A stretch of DNA of 64,000 nt, taken from positions 310,001 to 374,000 of the forward strand of contig NZ_SOCR01000005.1 of NCBI RefSeq assembly GCF_004364335.1, in the 5' to 3' direction. The translations under genes and the position numbers were made by a program. Of this stretch, positions 9,027 through 18,678 are shown one piece after another. This stretch comes from Pseudomonas graminis. GTDB taxonomy: Bacteria > Pseudomonadota > Gammaproteobacteria > Pseudomonadales > Pseudomonadaceae. Below the pieces are notes generated by a model. The model was not told the origin of the DNA. It made no database searches and saw only the letters and a program-made list of their open reading frames with translations. Positions within the stretch are counted from its first letter, which is position 1. Each line of letters begins with the position of its first letter.

Positions 9027-9416
9027 ATGACTCGGTGGTTTTGGTTATTGGCAGGCTACTCGCTGTTGCTGAACACGCAAGCGTTCGCCCTGCCGCCCTC
9101 GCCCAGGCTGGACAAGGCGTTGTGCACGCGCACTGCGACGCTGTTGGCCTGCATCGATGCCGACGACAACACGTACAGCGTGGTGCTGGCAGGGAAAACC
9201 ATGTTTGTGCGCGGCTTCGAAAGTGTGGGCAAGCGCCGCTGGGCGCAGACCAACAGCCGATACGGTTCGCTGACCTTCTTCACCGGGCTGGCATCGGACG
9301 GCGAGACCTGGGTGGGGTACACCCGGAAGGTGGGCTGGACGACGATCAGTCGGGTGTCGAGTTCGAGCGGGAGCCGGACCAAAATCACCTGCGACCGAGT
9401 GATGGGTTGTCGGTGA
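9027..9416 (+). CDS. Hypothetical secreted protein, probably Zur-controlled
   Basis: 129-residue protein with a signal peptide (MTRWFWLLAGYSLLLNTQAFA) and four cysteines in the mature part (ALC, LAC, ITC, GC), suggesting a periplasmic disulphide-bonded fold rich in beta-strand and Ser/Arg. No family is recognised. A Zur box sits 36 bases upstream, shared with divergent zigA. The natural inference is a protein made under zinc limitation, but its biochemical role is unknown. Confidence 0.7.
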   Translation: MTRWFWLLAGYSLLLNTQAFALPPSPRLDKALCTRTATLLACIDADDNTYSVVLAGKTMFVRGFESVGKRRWAQTNSRYGSLTFFTGLASDGETWVGYTRKVGWTTISRVSSSSGSRTKITCDRVMGCR

Positions 9417-9482
9417 GCCGCGCGGCTTGCCCGTCTCCGTAGACAAGCACTCTGCTCTCCGCGGGGCTCGGCATCGTGATCC

Positions 9483-10721
9483 TCAGACCATTGCCTCATT
9501 CGCCTTTTGCTCTTGCCGCCACGCCACGTACGATCCTGCCGGCGGATTGCGCTCGAAGTAGCGCTTCATACCATCAAACAAACCATCGGCCACGGCCTGC
9601 TGATGGCGCGCGGTAACAAGACGCTGACTGTCACGGCTGTTGGAGATAAAGCCGGTCTCGACCAGAATCGACGGCACATCCGGTGATTTCAGCACTGCAA
9701 ACCCGGCCTGTTCCACGCGCTTCTGGTGCAGCGTCGTGATCCCTTCCAGGCTACCCAGTACGGTGTGACCCAAATCCAGACTTGCGGCGATCGTGGCGTT
9801 CATCGACATGTCGAGAATCACGCCGGCCAGCATCGGGTCCTTGTCTTTCAGATTCAGCAGGCTGGTCGCACCGATCAGGTCGGCACCGTTTTCACGCTGG
9901 GCCATGAACCGCGCTGTCGCCGATGTCGCGCCGTTCTCCGACAAGGCAAACACAGACGCGCCGGAGGCCGTCAACCGAGGGGCGGCGTCGGCGTGGACCG
10001 AGATGAACATGTCAGCGTTGTACTTGCGCGCAACGTCTACGCGCTTGCGCAGCGGAACGAAAAAGTCGTCGTTGCGGACCAAGCGCACATCAAAGCCCTT
10101 TTCGCGCTTCAAACGCTTGGCAAGCAACTGAGCGATGGACAGCACGACGTCTTTCTCGCGCTCACCCTTCGAGCCGACAGCGCCAGGGTCTTTGCCACCG
10201 TGGCCTGCATCGACGACCACCATGATGTCGCGCTTGGAACGGTCTCTTCCCGTGGACTGGGCGGGCGGCTCTTTTGCCAACGGTGCGGCTGCGGCCAGCT
10301 GCACCGGTGGACGGGAAAGCACGTCATGCCCCAGATCCAGAACCAGCCGGTTACCCTGGGCACCCTCTGGGCTCAGCAGAAAGCTGTTGATCTGCACGGG
10401 GGATGTCAGATCAAGAACGATGCGCGTATCGCTCTGACCGAAATGGCCGGAACGAATGGACTTGATCGGCGTGTTTTCCAGCGCCAGCTGACTGAAGTTG
10501 CCCTCCAGGCGCGCGCCGCTGACATCAATGATGATCCGCTCAGGCGCGCTGAGCGTGAAGGTTTTGTACTGCACCGGGCCGCTGAGGTCGAACACGAGAC
10601 GCAGCTTGCTATCCGAACGCCACAGACGAGCGTTTCGGATCTGCGTAGCGTTGACTGAAAATGGAAGCGCAAAGGCGGCGCTGGCCAAAAGCATGTTGAG
10701 CAGCATTTGACGTCGGTGCAT
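9483..10721 (-). CDS. N-acetylmuramoyl-L-alanine amidase (AMIN + Amidase_3)
   Basis: 412-residue periplasmic zinc amidase that cleaves the MurNAc-L-Ala bond of peptidoglycan. A signal peptide (to ~residue 25, SVNA-TQ) is followed by an AMIN domain (~28-130, with RLVFDLSGPVQYKTF) and an Amidase_3 catalytic domain (~165-390). The zinc ligands and catalytic glutamate are visible: VVDAGHGGKDPGA, the E of GEREKDVVL, SVHADA, and VETGFISN. A Zur box lies 51 bases upstream. This fits the known pattern in which pseudomonads keep a zinc-repressed paralog of a zinc-dependent amidase (PA5538-like, from memory). It is distinct from the AmiB usually found near mutL. Confidence 0.9.
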   Translation of the reverse strand: MHRRQMLLNMLLASAAFALPFSVNATQIRNARLWRSDSKLRLVFDLSGPVQYKTFTLSAPERIIIDVSGARLEGNFSQLALENTPIKSIRSGHFGQSDTRIVLDLTSPVQINSFLLSPEGAQGNRLVLDLGHDVLSRPPVQLAAAAPLAKEPPAQSTGRDRSKRDIMVVVDAGHGGKDPGAVGSKGEREKDVVLSIAQLLAKRLKREKGFDVRLVRNDDFFVPLRKRVDVARKYNADMFISVHADAAPRLTASGASVFALSENGATSATARFMAQRENGADLIGATSLLNLKDKDPMLAGVILDMSMNATIAASLDLGHTVLGSLEGITTLHQKRVEQAGFAVLKSPDVPSILVETGFISNSRDSQRLVTARHQQAVADGLFDGMKRYFERNPPAGSYVAWRQEQKANEAMV

Positions 10722-10771
10722 GGCACGTTCCGAAGGCGAAGAGCATCCCGGCTCAGAGATAGAGGGTGATA

Positions 10772-10784
10772 GTTACAATATAAC
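10772..10784. promoter_or_regulatory. Zur box in front of the amidase gene
   Basis: GTTACAATATAAC, one departure from the palindromic core in one half-site, 51 bases upstream of the amidase start. It resembles the boxes at 8978 and 20743. Confidence 0.7.
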
Positions 10785-10887
10785 AGCCGGAATATCTGAT
10801 GAAGATGAAGCTTTTTATAAGGTAGGCGGTATTTTTAACGAGCCTGTTCAACCCCTAAGGTGGAAAAGCTCATGTGAAACAATAAGA

Positions 10888-10903
10888 TGTTCCACGTGGA
10901 ACA
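10888..10903. other. parS centromere site for ParB
   Basis: TGTTCCACGTGGAACA is a perfect 16-bp palindrome containing the Pseudomonas parS core GTTCCACGTGGAAC. ParB (encoded at 53873) should load here. It lies in an intergenic gap about 52 kb from dnaA; parS sites in this genus cluster around the origin. Confidence 0.9.
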
Positions 10904-10924
10904 CGGCCTTCTATCTGAACAGAC

Positions 10925-10950
10925 AAAAACGCCCTGACAAGTCAGGGCGC
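10925..10950 (-). terminator. Intrinsic terminator of the DUF3617 gene
   Basis: On the minus strand the stem CGCCCTGAC-TT-GTCAGGGCG (10930-10949) is followed directly by TTTTTGTCT. It lies 18 bases after the stop of the gene ending at 10968. Confidence 0.9.
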
Positions 10951-10967
10951 TTGATAATCAGGGCGAA

Positions 10968-11489
10968 TCAGGTTCTCGGTTTTACAGTGCCACACTGCTG
11001 ACCCAGCCAAACAGCGCGCGTGTCCATGCTGCCGTTCTGCTGCTGGCCCGTGGCATTGAAGGAGCCGATGACATGGGTATTGAACTCACGGTCACTGAGG
11101 AACTGTGCGGTGCCAGTGCCTTGAGCGCGAGGGCAACTGAACTTGAATTTCCAGGTAGCACCGGTACGTTCAGTGATCTGCTGGGTGCAGCCCGACTTCG
11201 GATCGGTCAGCGGGATCTGCTCATTTTTGACCTGCTCTTGGGTCAGGCAAATACGCACGCCCTTCCCGCCAAGGGTAACGCCTTGTTTTTCCAGCATTTG
11301 CTCCATGGCCGCGCGCTGCTGCGGCGCCATCATTTGCAATTGCGAAAGCATCACTTGCAAGTCCGGCATTTGCTGGCCGTCCACCTGCATGTTGCTTGAG
11401 CTCAGCTCCCACAGTCCCGGCTGCAGCACCTGCGCCTGGGCGAAGGGCGCAGTCAGACAAACCATCAACGCCAGTACGCGCTTTTTCAT
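10968..11489 (-). CDS. DUF3617 domain periplasmic protein
   Basis: 173-residue protein with a signal peptide (MKKRVLALMVCLTAPFAQAQ) and the DUF3617 opening VLQPGLWELSSSNMQVDG. A Gln/Met-rich helix (about residues 45-75) follows and the C-terminal half is beta-rich with two conserved Cys (ICLTQEQ, GCTQQI). The start at 11489 is chosen because it opens the signal peptide. Family members are conserved in proteobacteria without known function. It is a single-gene unit with its own terminator. Confidence 0.85.
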   Translation of the reverse strand: MKKRVLALMVCLTAPFAQAQVLQPGLWELSSSNMQVDGQQMPDLQVMLSQLQMMAPQQRAAMEQMLEKQGVTLGGKGVRICLTQEQVKNEQIPLTDPKSGCTQQITERTGATWKFKFSCPRAQGTGTAQFLSDREFNTHVIGSFNATGQQQNGSMDTRAVWLGQQCGTVKPRT

Positions 11490-11664
11490 GAATCGGGTTT
11501 CCTTTTTTACTCTTGGGCATCTTGATGCGGCCTGCACGCAAGCCACTGAACGATGACGGTTAGACGGCAGATCGAGTGGCCAGTTGCACCCGCAATAAAA
11601 TAGCGACAATCCCGGTGCGGTGTGGTCTGTTAGACACCAATAAGCTTCTAGCACAAGGTTGCGC

Positions 11665-13104
11665 ATGGATTACCACAGCCCGTATTTCTTTGGCTATTTG
11701 CTGGGTTTCACTCACCTGCTGGGCATTGTCGCAGCAATCCACGCCTTACTTACTGTACGTACTGCTCAGGGCTCGATTGCCTGGGCGATGCCCCTCATCT
11801 TCATCCCTTATGTGGCGCTCCTCCCGTATCTGGTTTTCGGGAGGAGTACGTTCGATGCCTACATCAAGGCGCGACGTCAGGCGAACACCGAGATGCGCAC
11901 AGCGATCGCCGACTTCAACTGGAAGCCATGGATTGAAGAGGCGGTAGCAGCGCGGCGCTCGGATGCATATCGATCCCTGCGCGCCATGCCGAAGCTGGGC
12001 CGTATGCCGTGCCTGGCGAACAACGAAGTGAAGCTGTTGATCAACGGGGATGAAACGTTTGGCGCGATCTTCGAAGCCATAAAAAGCGCCAAAGAAGTGG
12101 TGTTCGTGCAGTTCTTCATCATCCACGACGACGACCTGGGCCGCCGCCTGCAAGGGCTGTTGCTGGAGAAAGCTGCCGAGGGCGTCGCTATTCATGTGCT
12201 TTACGACCGCATCGGCAGCCACGCGCTGCCAGCGCGTTATATCGAAACGCTGCGTGCCGGTGGTGTGCAGATCAAAGCCTTCGCCACCCGAGGCGGCTGG
12301 CTGACGCGTTTCCAGATCAACTTCCGCAACCATCGCAAGATCGTGGTAATTGACGGCGTCAAAGGCTTCGTCGGCGGGCACAACGTGGGCGATGAATACC
12401 TGGGCCTGAAGCCGCCGCTGGCGCCGTGGCGCGATACCCACGTTAGTGTGGTCGGACCTGTCGTGGCGTGTCTGCAGGAATCGTTCGCCGAGGACTGGTT
12501 CTGGGCGACTCGAGAAATCCCGCCGCTGATCCTGCCAGACAGTTACCCCGAAGACGGCGTGCTGTGCCAGTTACTCGCCAGCGGCCCAGCCGATGCGCAG
12601 GAAACCTGCTCGCTGTTCTTCGTCGAAGCCATTCACGCGGCTAGCGAGCGAGTGTGGATCACGACACCGTATTTCATTCCCGATGAAGCAGTGTCGGCGG
12701 CGCTGAGGCTGGCAGTACTGCGCGGCGTGGATGTGCGCCTGCTGCTGCCGTCGCGTCCTGACCACTACACGGTGTATGCAGCCTCCAGCTTGTTTGCGTT
12801 TGAAGCAGTCCGCGCAGGCGTTCGCATCTTTCGCTACAAACCTGGCTTCCTGCACCAGAAGGTGGTGCTGGTGGATAACGCGATCTCGGCGATCGGCAGC
12901 GCCAACCTGGACAACCGATCGTTCCGGCTCAACTTCGAACTCATGCTGCTGACCGTGGATGAGGACTTCGCGCGTGAGGTGGAAACCATGTTGATCGACG
13001 ACTTCGCCCTCTCCCACGAAATCTCAGGCGAAGAGAGCAAAGAGACCCACCATTTGCAGCAGCTGGGAATGCGGGTCGCCAGATTGATTTCGCCCATCCT
13101 TTGA
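11665..13104 (+). CDS. cls: Cardiolipin synthase
   Basis: 479-residue inner-membrane phospholipase-D superfamily enzyme that joins two phosphatidylglycerol molecules into cardiolipin. Two N-terminal membrane helices (about residues 8-30 and 36-58) precede two HKD motifs: HRKIVVID (in [20 protein letters not shown]) and HQKVVLVD (in [20 protein letters not shown]). Length matches ClsA-type enzymes of Pseudomonas. ATG 11665 is used; a TTG two codons upstream is in frame and cannot be excluded. Confidence 0.94.
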   Translation: MDYHSPYFFGYLLGFTHLLGIVAAIHALLTVRTAQGSIAWAMPLIFIPYVALLPYLVFGRSTFDAYIKARRQANTEMRTAIADFNWKPWIEEAVAARRSDAYRSLRAMPKLGRMPCLANNEVKLLINGDETFGAIFEAIKSAKEVVFVQFFIIHDDDLGRRLQGLLLEKAAEGVAIHVLYDRIGSHALPARYIETLRAGGVQIKAFATRGGWLTRFQINFRNHRKIVVIDGVKGFVGGHNVGDEYLGLKPPLAPWRDTHVSVVGPVVACLQESFAEDWFWATREIPPLILPDSYPEDGVLCQLLASGPADAQETCSLFFVEAIHAASERVWITTPYFIPDEAVSAALRLAVLRGVDVRLLLPSRPDHYTVYAASSLFAFEAVRAGVRIFRYKPGFLHQKVVLVDNAISAIGSANLDNRSFRLNFELMLLTVDEDFAREVETMLIDDFALSHEISGEESKETHHLQQLGMRVARLISPIL

Positions 13105-13156
13105 TTGCGCACTCAGGGCCTGTGGAAGTGAGCTGACTGCCACAGGCTTCAGCCAA

Positions 13157-14341
13157 TCACCTGTACACATCATCCCGCGTCATCGGCAAATTATGGCCGC
13201 CGTCCGCACGCGGTTTCACCGCCAGGATCTGGTGCAGGTTGATCCAGCCCTTGGAAAACGCGTAGGCACAGCCAGCCAGATACAATCGAAAGATCCTCAG
13301 CGCCTGCTGCGGCACCATCGCCGCGGCGATGTCGAGTTTCTCTTCCAGACGAGCGCTCCAATGCTCGAGGGTCTTGGCGTAGTGCAGGCGCAGACTTTCC
13401 ACATCGACCACTTCCAGACCGGCCTCGCTGATAAATGCGGAGATCATCGACAGGTGCGGCAGCTCACCGTGGGGAAACACATACCGATCAATAAAGTCAC
13501 CCGCGCCGCGCCCGACAGGCCGCCCATCGGTGTGCTTGGCGGTGATGCCGTGGTTCATGACCAGACCGCCCTCCTTCACCGCATCGAACAGGCATTTCGC
13601 GTAGAGCTCGAGATTGGCGTGGCCGACATGCTCGAACATGCCGACGCTGACGACCTTGTCGAAACGGCCGTCCTTGGGCAAATCCCGGTAGTCGAGCAGC
13701 TGCAATTCGACACGGTCCTGCAGACCGTCCGCGCGTACTCGCTCCCGGGCCAGCGCCAGTTGCTCGCGGCTTAACGTGATGCCGAACACCTTGACGCCGT
13801 ACTCACTGGCGGCAAAGCGGGACAGCCCTCCCCAGCCACAGCCGACGTCGAGCAGGTACTCACCCGGTTTGAGACGCAGCTTGCGGCACAGATGATGAAA
13901 CTTGTCCTGTTGCGCCTGATCGAGCGTCTCGTTGCCGGTCTTGAAGTACGCGCAGGAGTAGACCATCTCCCGGTCCAGCCACAGCCGGTAGAAGTCATTG
14001 GAGAGGTCGTAGTGGTAGGAAATCGACGCGGCGTCGGTGGCCTTGTCGTGCTCGGTGCGCACAGGGACATTGTCGTCGTCCTCATCCACCAGCGCTTTGG
14101 TCAGCTCGTCACACACCCGGACCACTTCGCTGATCGAGCCTTCCAGCTCAAGCCGGCCCTCAACGAAGGCGCTGCCAAGAAGGCCCAGACTTGGGTGGGT
14201 GAAATCGGAAACGAGGGATGGGTCCTTGACCACGATCGTGACGCGGGGATCACTGCCCAAATCGAGTTCGTTGCCGTCCCAGAGCTTGAGACGCAGCGGC
14301 AGATGAAGGTTCTGTAACGCCGGTGGAAGTTGCGCGAGCAT
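13157..14341 (-). CDS. cfa: Cyclopropane-fatty-acyl-phospholipid synthase
   Basis: 394-residue SAM-dependent enzyme that adds a methylene bridge across double bonds of membrane phospholipid acyl chains. The N-terminal ~110 residues are the lipid-binding part; the methyltransferase domain follows with the SAM motif LLDVGCGWGGLSRFA, the region SYHYDLSNDFYRLWLD that marks the family, and GRGAGDFIDRYVFPHGELPHL near the active site. It ends 52 bases from the stop of convergent cls, so two membrane-lipid modifying genes lie side by side. Confidence 0.93.
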   Translation of the reverse strand: MLAQLPPALQNLHLPLRLKLWDGNELDLGSDPRVTIVVKDPSLVSDFTHPSLGLLGSAFVEGRLELEGSISEVVRVCDELTKALVDEDDDNVPVRTEHDKATDAASISYHYDLSNDFYRLWLDREMVYSCAYFKTGNETLDQAQQDKFHHLCRKLRLKPGEYLLDVGCGWGGLSRFAASEYGVKVFGITLSREQLALARERVRADGLQDRVELQLLDYRDLPKDGRFDKVVSVGMFEHVGHANLELYAKCLFDAVKEGGLVMNHGITAKHTDGRPVGRGAGDFIDRYVFPHGELPHLSMISAFISEAGLEVVDVESLRLHYAKTLEHWSARLEEKLDIAAAMVPQQALRIFRLYLAGCAYAFSKGWINLHQILAVKPRADGGHNLPMTRDDVYR

Positions 14342-14583
14342 ATGAAATCCCCCTGATCCAGCTACACGGAAAAGGGTAGTCCATAACCGACTCCAGATCA
14401 GGAGCCGTCAGGCGATCGGCTTGTTTTAACGACAACGAATCTACAACGGGTACAACCCTGTGCCCCGGAATTCGAGCCAATGTGACGCCTGCAAATGGAG
14501 CACCCCGAACAAGACTGAAGTTAATTTGTAACAGAGTTCTTCAAAGCTCAAGCGAATTTTAATACTTAGTGGAGCCCCTCTAA

Positions 14584-14610
14584 CCCGGCGCTTTCGGCTT
14601 AGGCGCCGGG
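14584..14610 (-). terminator. Possible terminator of the hmtA operon
   Basis: Stem CCCGGCGC / GCGCCGGG (14584-14591, 14603-14610), inside a longer imperfect stem (AGCCCC near 14574, GGGGCT near 14615). It lies just after the P-type ATPase stop on the minus strand. The T-run is poor, so this is tentative. Confidence 0.45.
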
Positions 14611-14619
14611 GAATGGGGC

Positions 14620-16575
14620 TTAGGAGGGATTGTGAAACTTCGCGATGGGCTCGTGAAAACGCAGCAATCGACCAGCATTGCCCAGCACCAGCAGCGTGCT
14701 GAGGTTATGCAAGACCGCGGCAATCATGGCGCCGGCCGCACCCAGCACGCCGAAAGCCGCCATGGCGACAATGGCAAGCGTCCAGCCGAGTCCGATGATT
14801 ACGTTCACCTGTAGGGTGTGGCGGCACTGACGGCTCAGGCGCACACAGGTGCCCAGACGGCGCAGGTCACTGCCGATCAACACGATGTCGGCGGAGGCCA
14901 ACGCGATGTCCGCCCCGCCCGCCCCCATCGCAACGCCGACCACGCCGGCCTTCAGCGCCAAGGAGTCGTTGATGCCATCGCCGACGACCATCGGACGAAA
15001 GCCTTTTTTGATTTCGCTCATGACCCGATTGAGCTTGTCCTCGGGCAACGCCTGAGCGTGGATATCGCTGATGCCGACCTCGTGGCCCAGGCTGTCGGCG
15101 ACACTCTGGCGATCCCCGGTCAGCAGTAACTGCCGGCCCAGGCCCAGCTCGCGCAGCTCACTCAGCGCCTGCCGGGCCTCGGGCTTGAGGCTGTCGGCCA
15201 GCAGCAGCCAGGCCAGAAAGTGCCCATTTACCGCGAGCCCGGCAATCGGGCCATCGTGATCGGGAACCGGCGACGTCGCAATGCCCAGCTGGGCGAACAG
15301 CTCAGGCCGCCCTAACGCCGCTTCACCCCGGGCTGTCTGTGCGACGACGCCCAGCCCCTGGCGTTCACGAATGTCGTCCAGAGGGAGCAGATGATCCTTG
15401 TCCACCAACGTCGCCAGCGCGCGACTGACCGGATGACTGCTCGCCGAACCCAGGCTTGCCGCCAGCTCGATAACGTCGTCGCCCGCGCCCTCCTCGGCCT
15501 GGACCGATTGCAGACGCAAACTGCCGTAGGTCAGCGTGCCGGTCTTGTCGACGACCAGCGAAGTCAGGTCGGCCAGTTCTTCAAGAAAAGCCGAACTGCG
15601 GATCAGGATGCCGTGGCGCGCGGCGACGGCAATACCGGCGATGGCTGTCGCCGGCGCTGACAGCACCAGCGCGCAGGGACAGGCGGCGACCAACACCGCC
15701 AGCATGGCCTGCGCGTTGTTGGTGATGAACCACGTCACGGCGGCGATCAGCAGCACCAGCACCATGTAGCTGCCGGCGTACTTTTCCAACAGCCGAGTGA
15801 TGGGCGGTTTGGAGCGTTCGGCGCTTTGCATAAGCGCGATGACCTTGCCCAAGGTCGACTCGTTGCCAATACGCGTCACTTCAATACGCAGCAGGCCGTC
15901 GAGGTTGATCGCGCCACCAAACACTTCCATGCCCGCGCGCGCTTCAATCGGGACCGACTCACCGGTGATGGGAGCGGTGTCGAGGCTGGCCTGGCCGGAA
16001 ATCACCAGGCCATCAGCCGGGACACGGTCGCCAGCGCGCACCTCCACGCGGTCACCCGCCACCAGCGTGCCGTTGTCGACTTCGCGGATGGCGCCATCCT
16101 TGTCGATCAACCGCGCATGGCTGCGGGTCAGACGGCCCAGTGCCTGAATGGCTTCCTGGGAGCCAATGACGCTGCGCTCCTCCAGCACATGACCGAAGAT
16201 CATGATGATGGGCAGCAACGCGGCGGTCATCAGATCGCCCGTGGCCCAGGCGCCCAGCATGGCCAGTGCGATCAGTTGATCGGTAATGCCGTGCAGGCTG
16301 GGGTACCGCAGGCTGTGCCAGCCGGCGCTGACCACCGGGATCGCGACCAACAGCGAGGCGGCGCCCAACAGCAATTGGCTGACGCCAACTTGCTCGGGCG
16401 AGAAGAATCGCCAGACCAGCCCCAACGCAAGCAAGCCCAGGGCAAGCATCGCCAGGGTCAACTGACGGGCTGCGCTGCGCTGTTCGCGGCCGGTGAGCAT
16501 GCTGCCGGGCGCGACTGGCGCGGTATGCGTGTGAGAAGAGTCGTGGGAATGGTTATGCACGGCTTCGCCACTCAT
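14620..16575 (-). CDS. hmtA: Heavy-metal P1B-type ATPase, HmtA-like
   Basis: 651-residue metal-translocating ATPase of the inner membrane. All core motifs are present: TGES (APITGESVPIE), the transmembrane metal site CPC (AACPCALVLSAP), the phosphorylated aspartate in DKTGTLTYGS, SSHP and GDGIND. There is no N-terminal CxxC metal-binding domain; the N-terminus is His-rich instead (HNHSHDSSHTHT). In P. aeruginosa the enzyme HmtA (PA2435) imports zinc and copper and lies in a similar cluster with SPFH proteins. Here the start overlaps the stop of the upstream SPFH gene (ATGA), and the operon carries a Zur box, so zinc uptake is the best inference. Confidence 0.85.
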   Translation of the reverse strand: MSGEAVHNHSHDSSHTHTAPVAPGSMLTGREQRSAARQLTLAMLALGLLALGLVWRFFSPEQVGVSQLLLGAASLLVAIPVVSAGWHSLRYPSLHGITDQLIALAMLGAWATGDLMTAALLPIIMIFGHVLEERSVIGSQEAIQALGRLTRSHARLIDKDGAIREVDNGTLVAGDRVEVRAGDRVPADGLVISGQASLDTAPITGESVPIEARAGMEVFGGAINLDGLLRIEVTRIGNESTLGKVIALMQSAERSKPPITRLLEKYAGSYMVLVLLIAAVTWFITNNAQAMLAVLVAACPCALVLSAPATAIAGIAVAARHGILIRSSAFLEELADLTSLVVDKTGTLTYGSLRLQSVQAEEGAGDDVIELAASLGSASSHPVSRALATLVDKDHLLPLDDIRERQGLGVVAQTARGEAALGRPELFAQLGIATSPVPDHDGPIAGLAVNGHFLAWLLLADSLKPEARQALSELRELGLGRQLLLTGDRQSVADSLGHEVGISDIHAQALPEDKLNRVMSEIKKGFRPMVVGDGINDSLALKAGVVGVAMGAGGADIALASADIVLIGSDLRRLGTCVRLSRQCRHTLQVNVIIGLGWTLAIVAMAAFGVLGAAGAMIAAVLHNLSTLLVLGNAGRLLRFHEPIAKFHNPS

Positions 16576-17639
16576 TTGTCAGCTCCCTGGATGATCAGGC
16601 GGGAATCGTCGCGGGGGTCGACCGTAGTCACTGAGCCCGCCTGTTTCAGGATGACAGGCACCCGCTCGCGGTAGATCCGCTGCAGCAATCCGGGATCGCT
16701 CTTGTTCTGGATCGACACCGCCAGGCTCGTCACCGCAGCGGTGTCGGTCTGCGCCTTGGCCAGCCGTTCGGACGCTTGGGCATGGGCGACCTGCAACGTG
16801 CGGTCAGCCTGCTGATTGGCGGTCTGGTTGAGTTTCTCTGCATCCGTGCGCGCGTTCGCCACCGCCTGATCGGCTTGCTGACTCGCAGTAAGCACCGCGT
16901 TGAACGCATTCACCGCAGCCGCTGGCAGACTGGACTGCACGTCGACCCGCACGACTTCAACGCCCAGGCCGACGCCGGTGGCAGCCAGCTCACCAAGCCG
17001 CGTGTTGATGCCCTGCACCAGATCGCCACGCAGACGTTCGGGACGCTCGGCAGACTGGCTGTCGGAGCCCACCAGTTCGGGACGCGCCACCAGAATGGTG
17101 TCCAGGTCCCGCGCCGCCGTGAGGCTGACGGCGCTCCGATTGACCAGACGATCCAGTGCCGGCAGCACGTGCTCGCCCTGGAGCACGAACGTTCGTGGGT
17201 CGGTCACTTTGTAGTACGCCGTCACGTCGAGTTGTACGACACCGGCGTCGCCCGTGAGCAGATAGCCCGAGCCTGCCAGCGCGTCGCTCATCGGCGTCGC
17301 AAAACTGGTGATCTTGTCGGCTGCCAACGCAGTGGGTGAACGCAACAGCGTTTCGACATGGCGCTCTATCACGCGGTCAGCAGAAGGCAACAGCACCACC
17401 TGCTCGAACGGTTGCGGCCAGGCCAGCAATAAGCCGGCGTTCTGCACGCGGTCCAGCTCGCCAAAGCGAAACACCACGGCGCGGTTTTGTGGATCGATTT
17501 CCCGCACATTGGAGACAGCCCAGCCGAGCGCCGCCAGCAGGGTCACGACATACAGCCCCAGAAACGCCAGCCGGCTGGCCTGCAACCACGGGCTGTTCAC
17601 CACCGGTCGCTCGATGTGCGCCGCGTCTTGCTCATTCAT
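16572..17639 (-). CDS. SPFH/HflC-like membrane protein
   Basis: 355-residue protein with one N-terminal membrane helix (about residues 24-45, LAFLGLYVVTLLAALGWAV) and an SPFH (band 7) domain beginning VREIDPQNRAVVFRFGELD. The C-terminal third is Ala/Gln-rich and likely coiled coil. Relatives HflK/HflC form cage-like complexes that control FtsH protease. It is the third gene of a four-gene minus-strand operon and overlaps both neighbours by 4 bases, indicating translational coupling with the metal ATPase. The specific role in metal stress is unproven. Confidence 0.82.
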   Translation of the reverse strand: MNEQDAAHIERPVVNSPWLQASRLAFLGLYVVTLLAALGWAVSNVREIDPQNRAVVFRFGELDRVQNAGLLLAWPQPFEQVVLLPSADRVIERHVETLLRSPTALAADKITSFATPMSDALAGSGYLLTGDAGVVQLDVTAYYKVTDPRTFVLQGEHVLPALDRLVNRSAVSLTAARDLDTILVARPELVGSDSQSAERPERLRGDLVQGINTRLGELAATGVGLGVEVVRVDVQSSLPAAAVNAFNAVLTASQQADQAVANARTDAEKLNQTANQQADRTLQVAHAQASERLAKAQTDTAAVTSLAVSIQNKSDPGLLQRIYRERVPVILKQAGSVTTVDPRDDSRLIIQGADK

Positions 17640-18667
17640 GGCTGCGTTCCAGCCTTGCCATCCAGGGTCGGCGGGCCGTCTACGAGCACACGGAAGGGCG
17701 CGGCATCGGTACGCAGAATCAGTTTGGTGCTCGGCCCCACCACGGTGCCCAGGGTGTCCAGCGAGCGCAACAAGTTGTACAGCTGCGGCGAACCGGCATA
17801 GGCGCGGCCGTAGATCTGCGCCGCCTCGACGCGGGATTGCGCTTCGATGTCAGCGGCTTTCACGGTTGCGTCGGCCTCGACAATCCGCGCGTCGCGTTCG
17901 GCGGCAGAGCGGATCTGCGCCGCCTCGCGCTTGCCGATGGCGGTGCGCTCGGTGGCAATGGTTTCGCGCTCGGCGCGCATGCGGTCGACCGTCGCGTTGA
18001 GGGTCACGGAGGGCAGCGTCAGACGTTCGACCCCCACTTGCAGGACGCGGACGCCATAGGTGGTCAGCAGTTGCTTGTCGATCTGCTGACGCAGCTGGTT
18101 TTCGAAATCGGCGATGCGCACCTGATTGGCGTCAGTGTTGATCAGGCTCGACAGATCGAAGCTTGCGGCAGTGGTTTCCAGTGCCGAGCCGACAAAGGTG
18201 CGGATCTGCCGCGCAGCTTCGTCCGGCTGGTTTTGCACGGCGCGCATGAAGCGCTTCACGTTGTCCGGATCGCCCTGCACCTGCCAGGCCACGTACGCCT
18301 GAACAATGATGCGCAGGCCGTCACGGGTACCGACGTCCTGCAAGCCGCTTGAGGTGGTGCGCAGACGCAGATCAACGGGGATTGCTGCTTCGAATGGCGC
18401 CGGCCAGCGCCAGCTCAGGCCGGGATCGAGTAGCACCCGGGCAGGGTTACCGAAGCGCGTGATGACTGTCGCCTCGCCGGAGCGCACCTGCACCAGACTC
18501 GCCGCCGCGACCGCGAAGGCAATCAGCACCGCAGCCAGTGCAGCACGACGCCATGGAAAAACGGCCGGGCCAGAGGCTTCGCCATGGTGATGGCCGTGAT
18601 GGTGGCCGCCATGGCCGTGCTCGCTGTGGTCGTGACCGGAATGATCGTGGGAATGAAACAGACTCAA
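17636..18667 (-). CDS. SPFH/HflK-like protein with His-rich N-terminus
   Basis: 343-residue protein. The first 28 residues contain 13 histidines (for example HSHDHSGHDHSEHGHGG), then a membrane helix (about residues 40-62) and an SPFH domain (VRSGEATVITRFGNPARVLLDPGLSWRWP), followed by a long Ala/Arg/Glu coiled-coil stretch (about 205-275). The His tail faces the cytoplasm if topology is as in HflK and could bind zinc. Its ATG lies 11 bases after the stop of the first operon gene and its end overlaps the next gene by 4 bases. Confidence 0.82.
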   Translation of the reverse strand: MSLFHSHDHSGHDHSEHGHGGHHHGHHHGEASGPAVFPWRRAALAAVLIAFAVAAASLVQVRSGEATVITRFGNPARVLLDPGLSWRWPAPFEAAIPVDLRLRTTSSGLQDVGTRDGLRIIVQAYVAWQVQGDPDNVKRFMRAVQNQPDEAARQIRTFVGSALETTAASFDLSSLINTDANQVRIADFENQLRQQIDKQLLTTYGVRVLQVGVERLTLPSVTLNATVDRMRAERETIATERTAIGKREAAQIRSAAERDARIVEADATVKAADIEAQSRVEAAQIYGRAYAGSPQLYNLLRSLDTLGTVVGPSTKLILRTDAAPFRVLVDGPPTLDGKAGTQP

Positions 18668-18678
18668 GAGACGACTCC

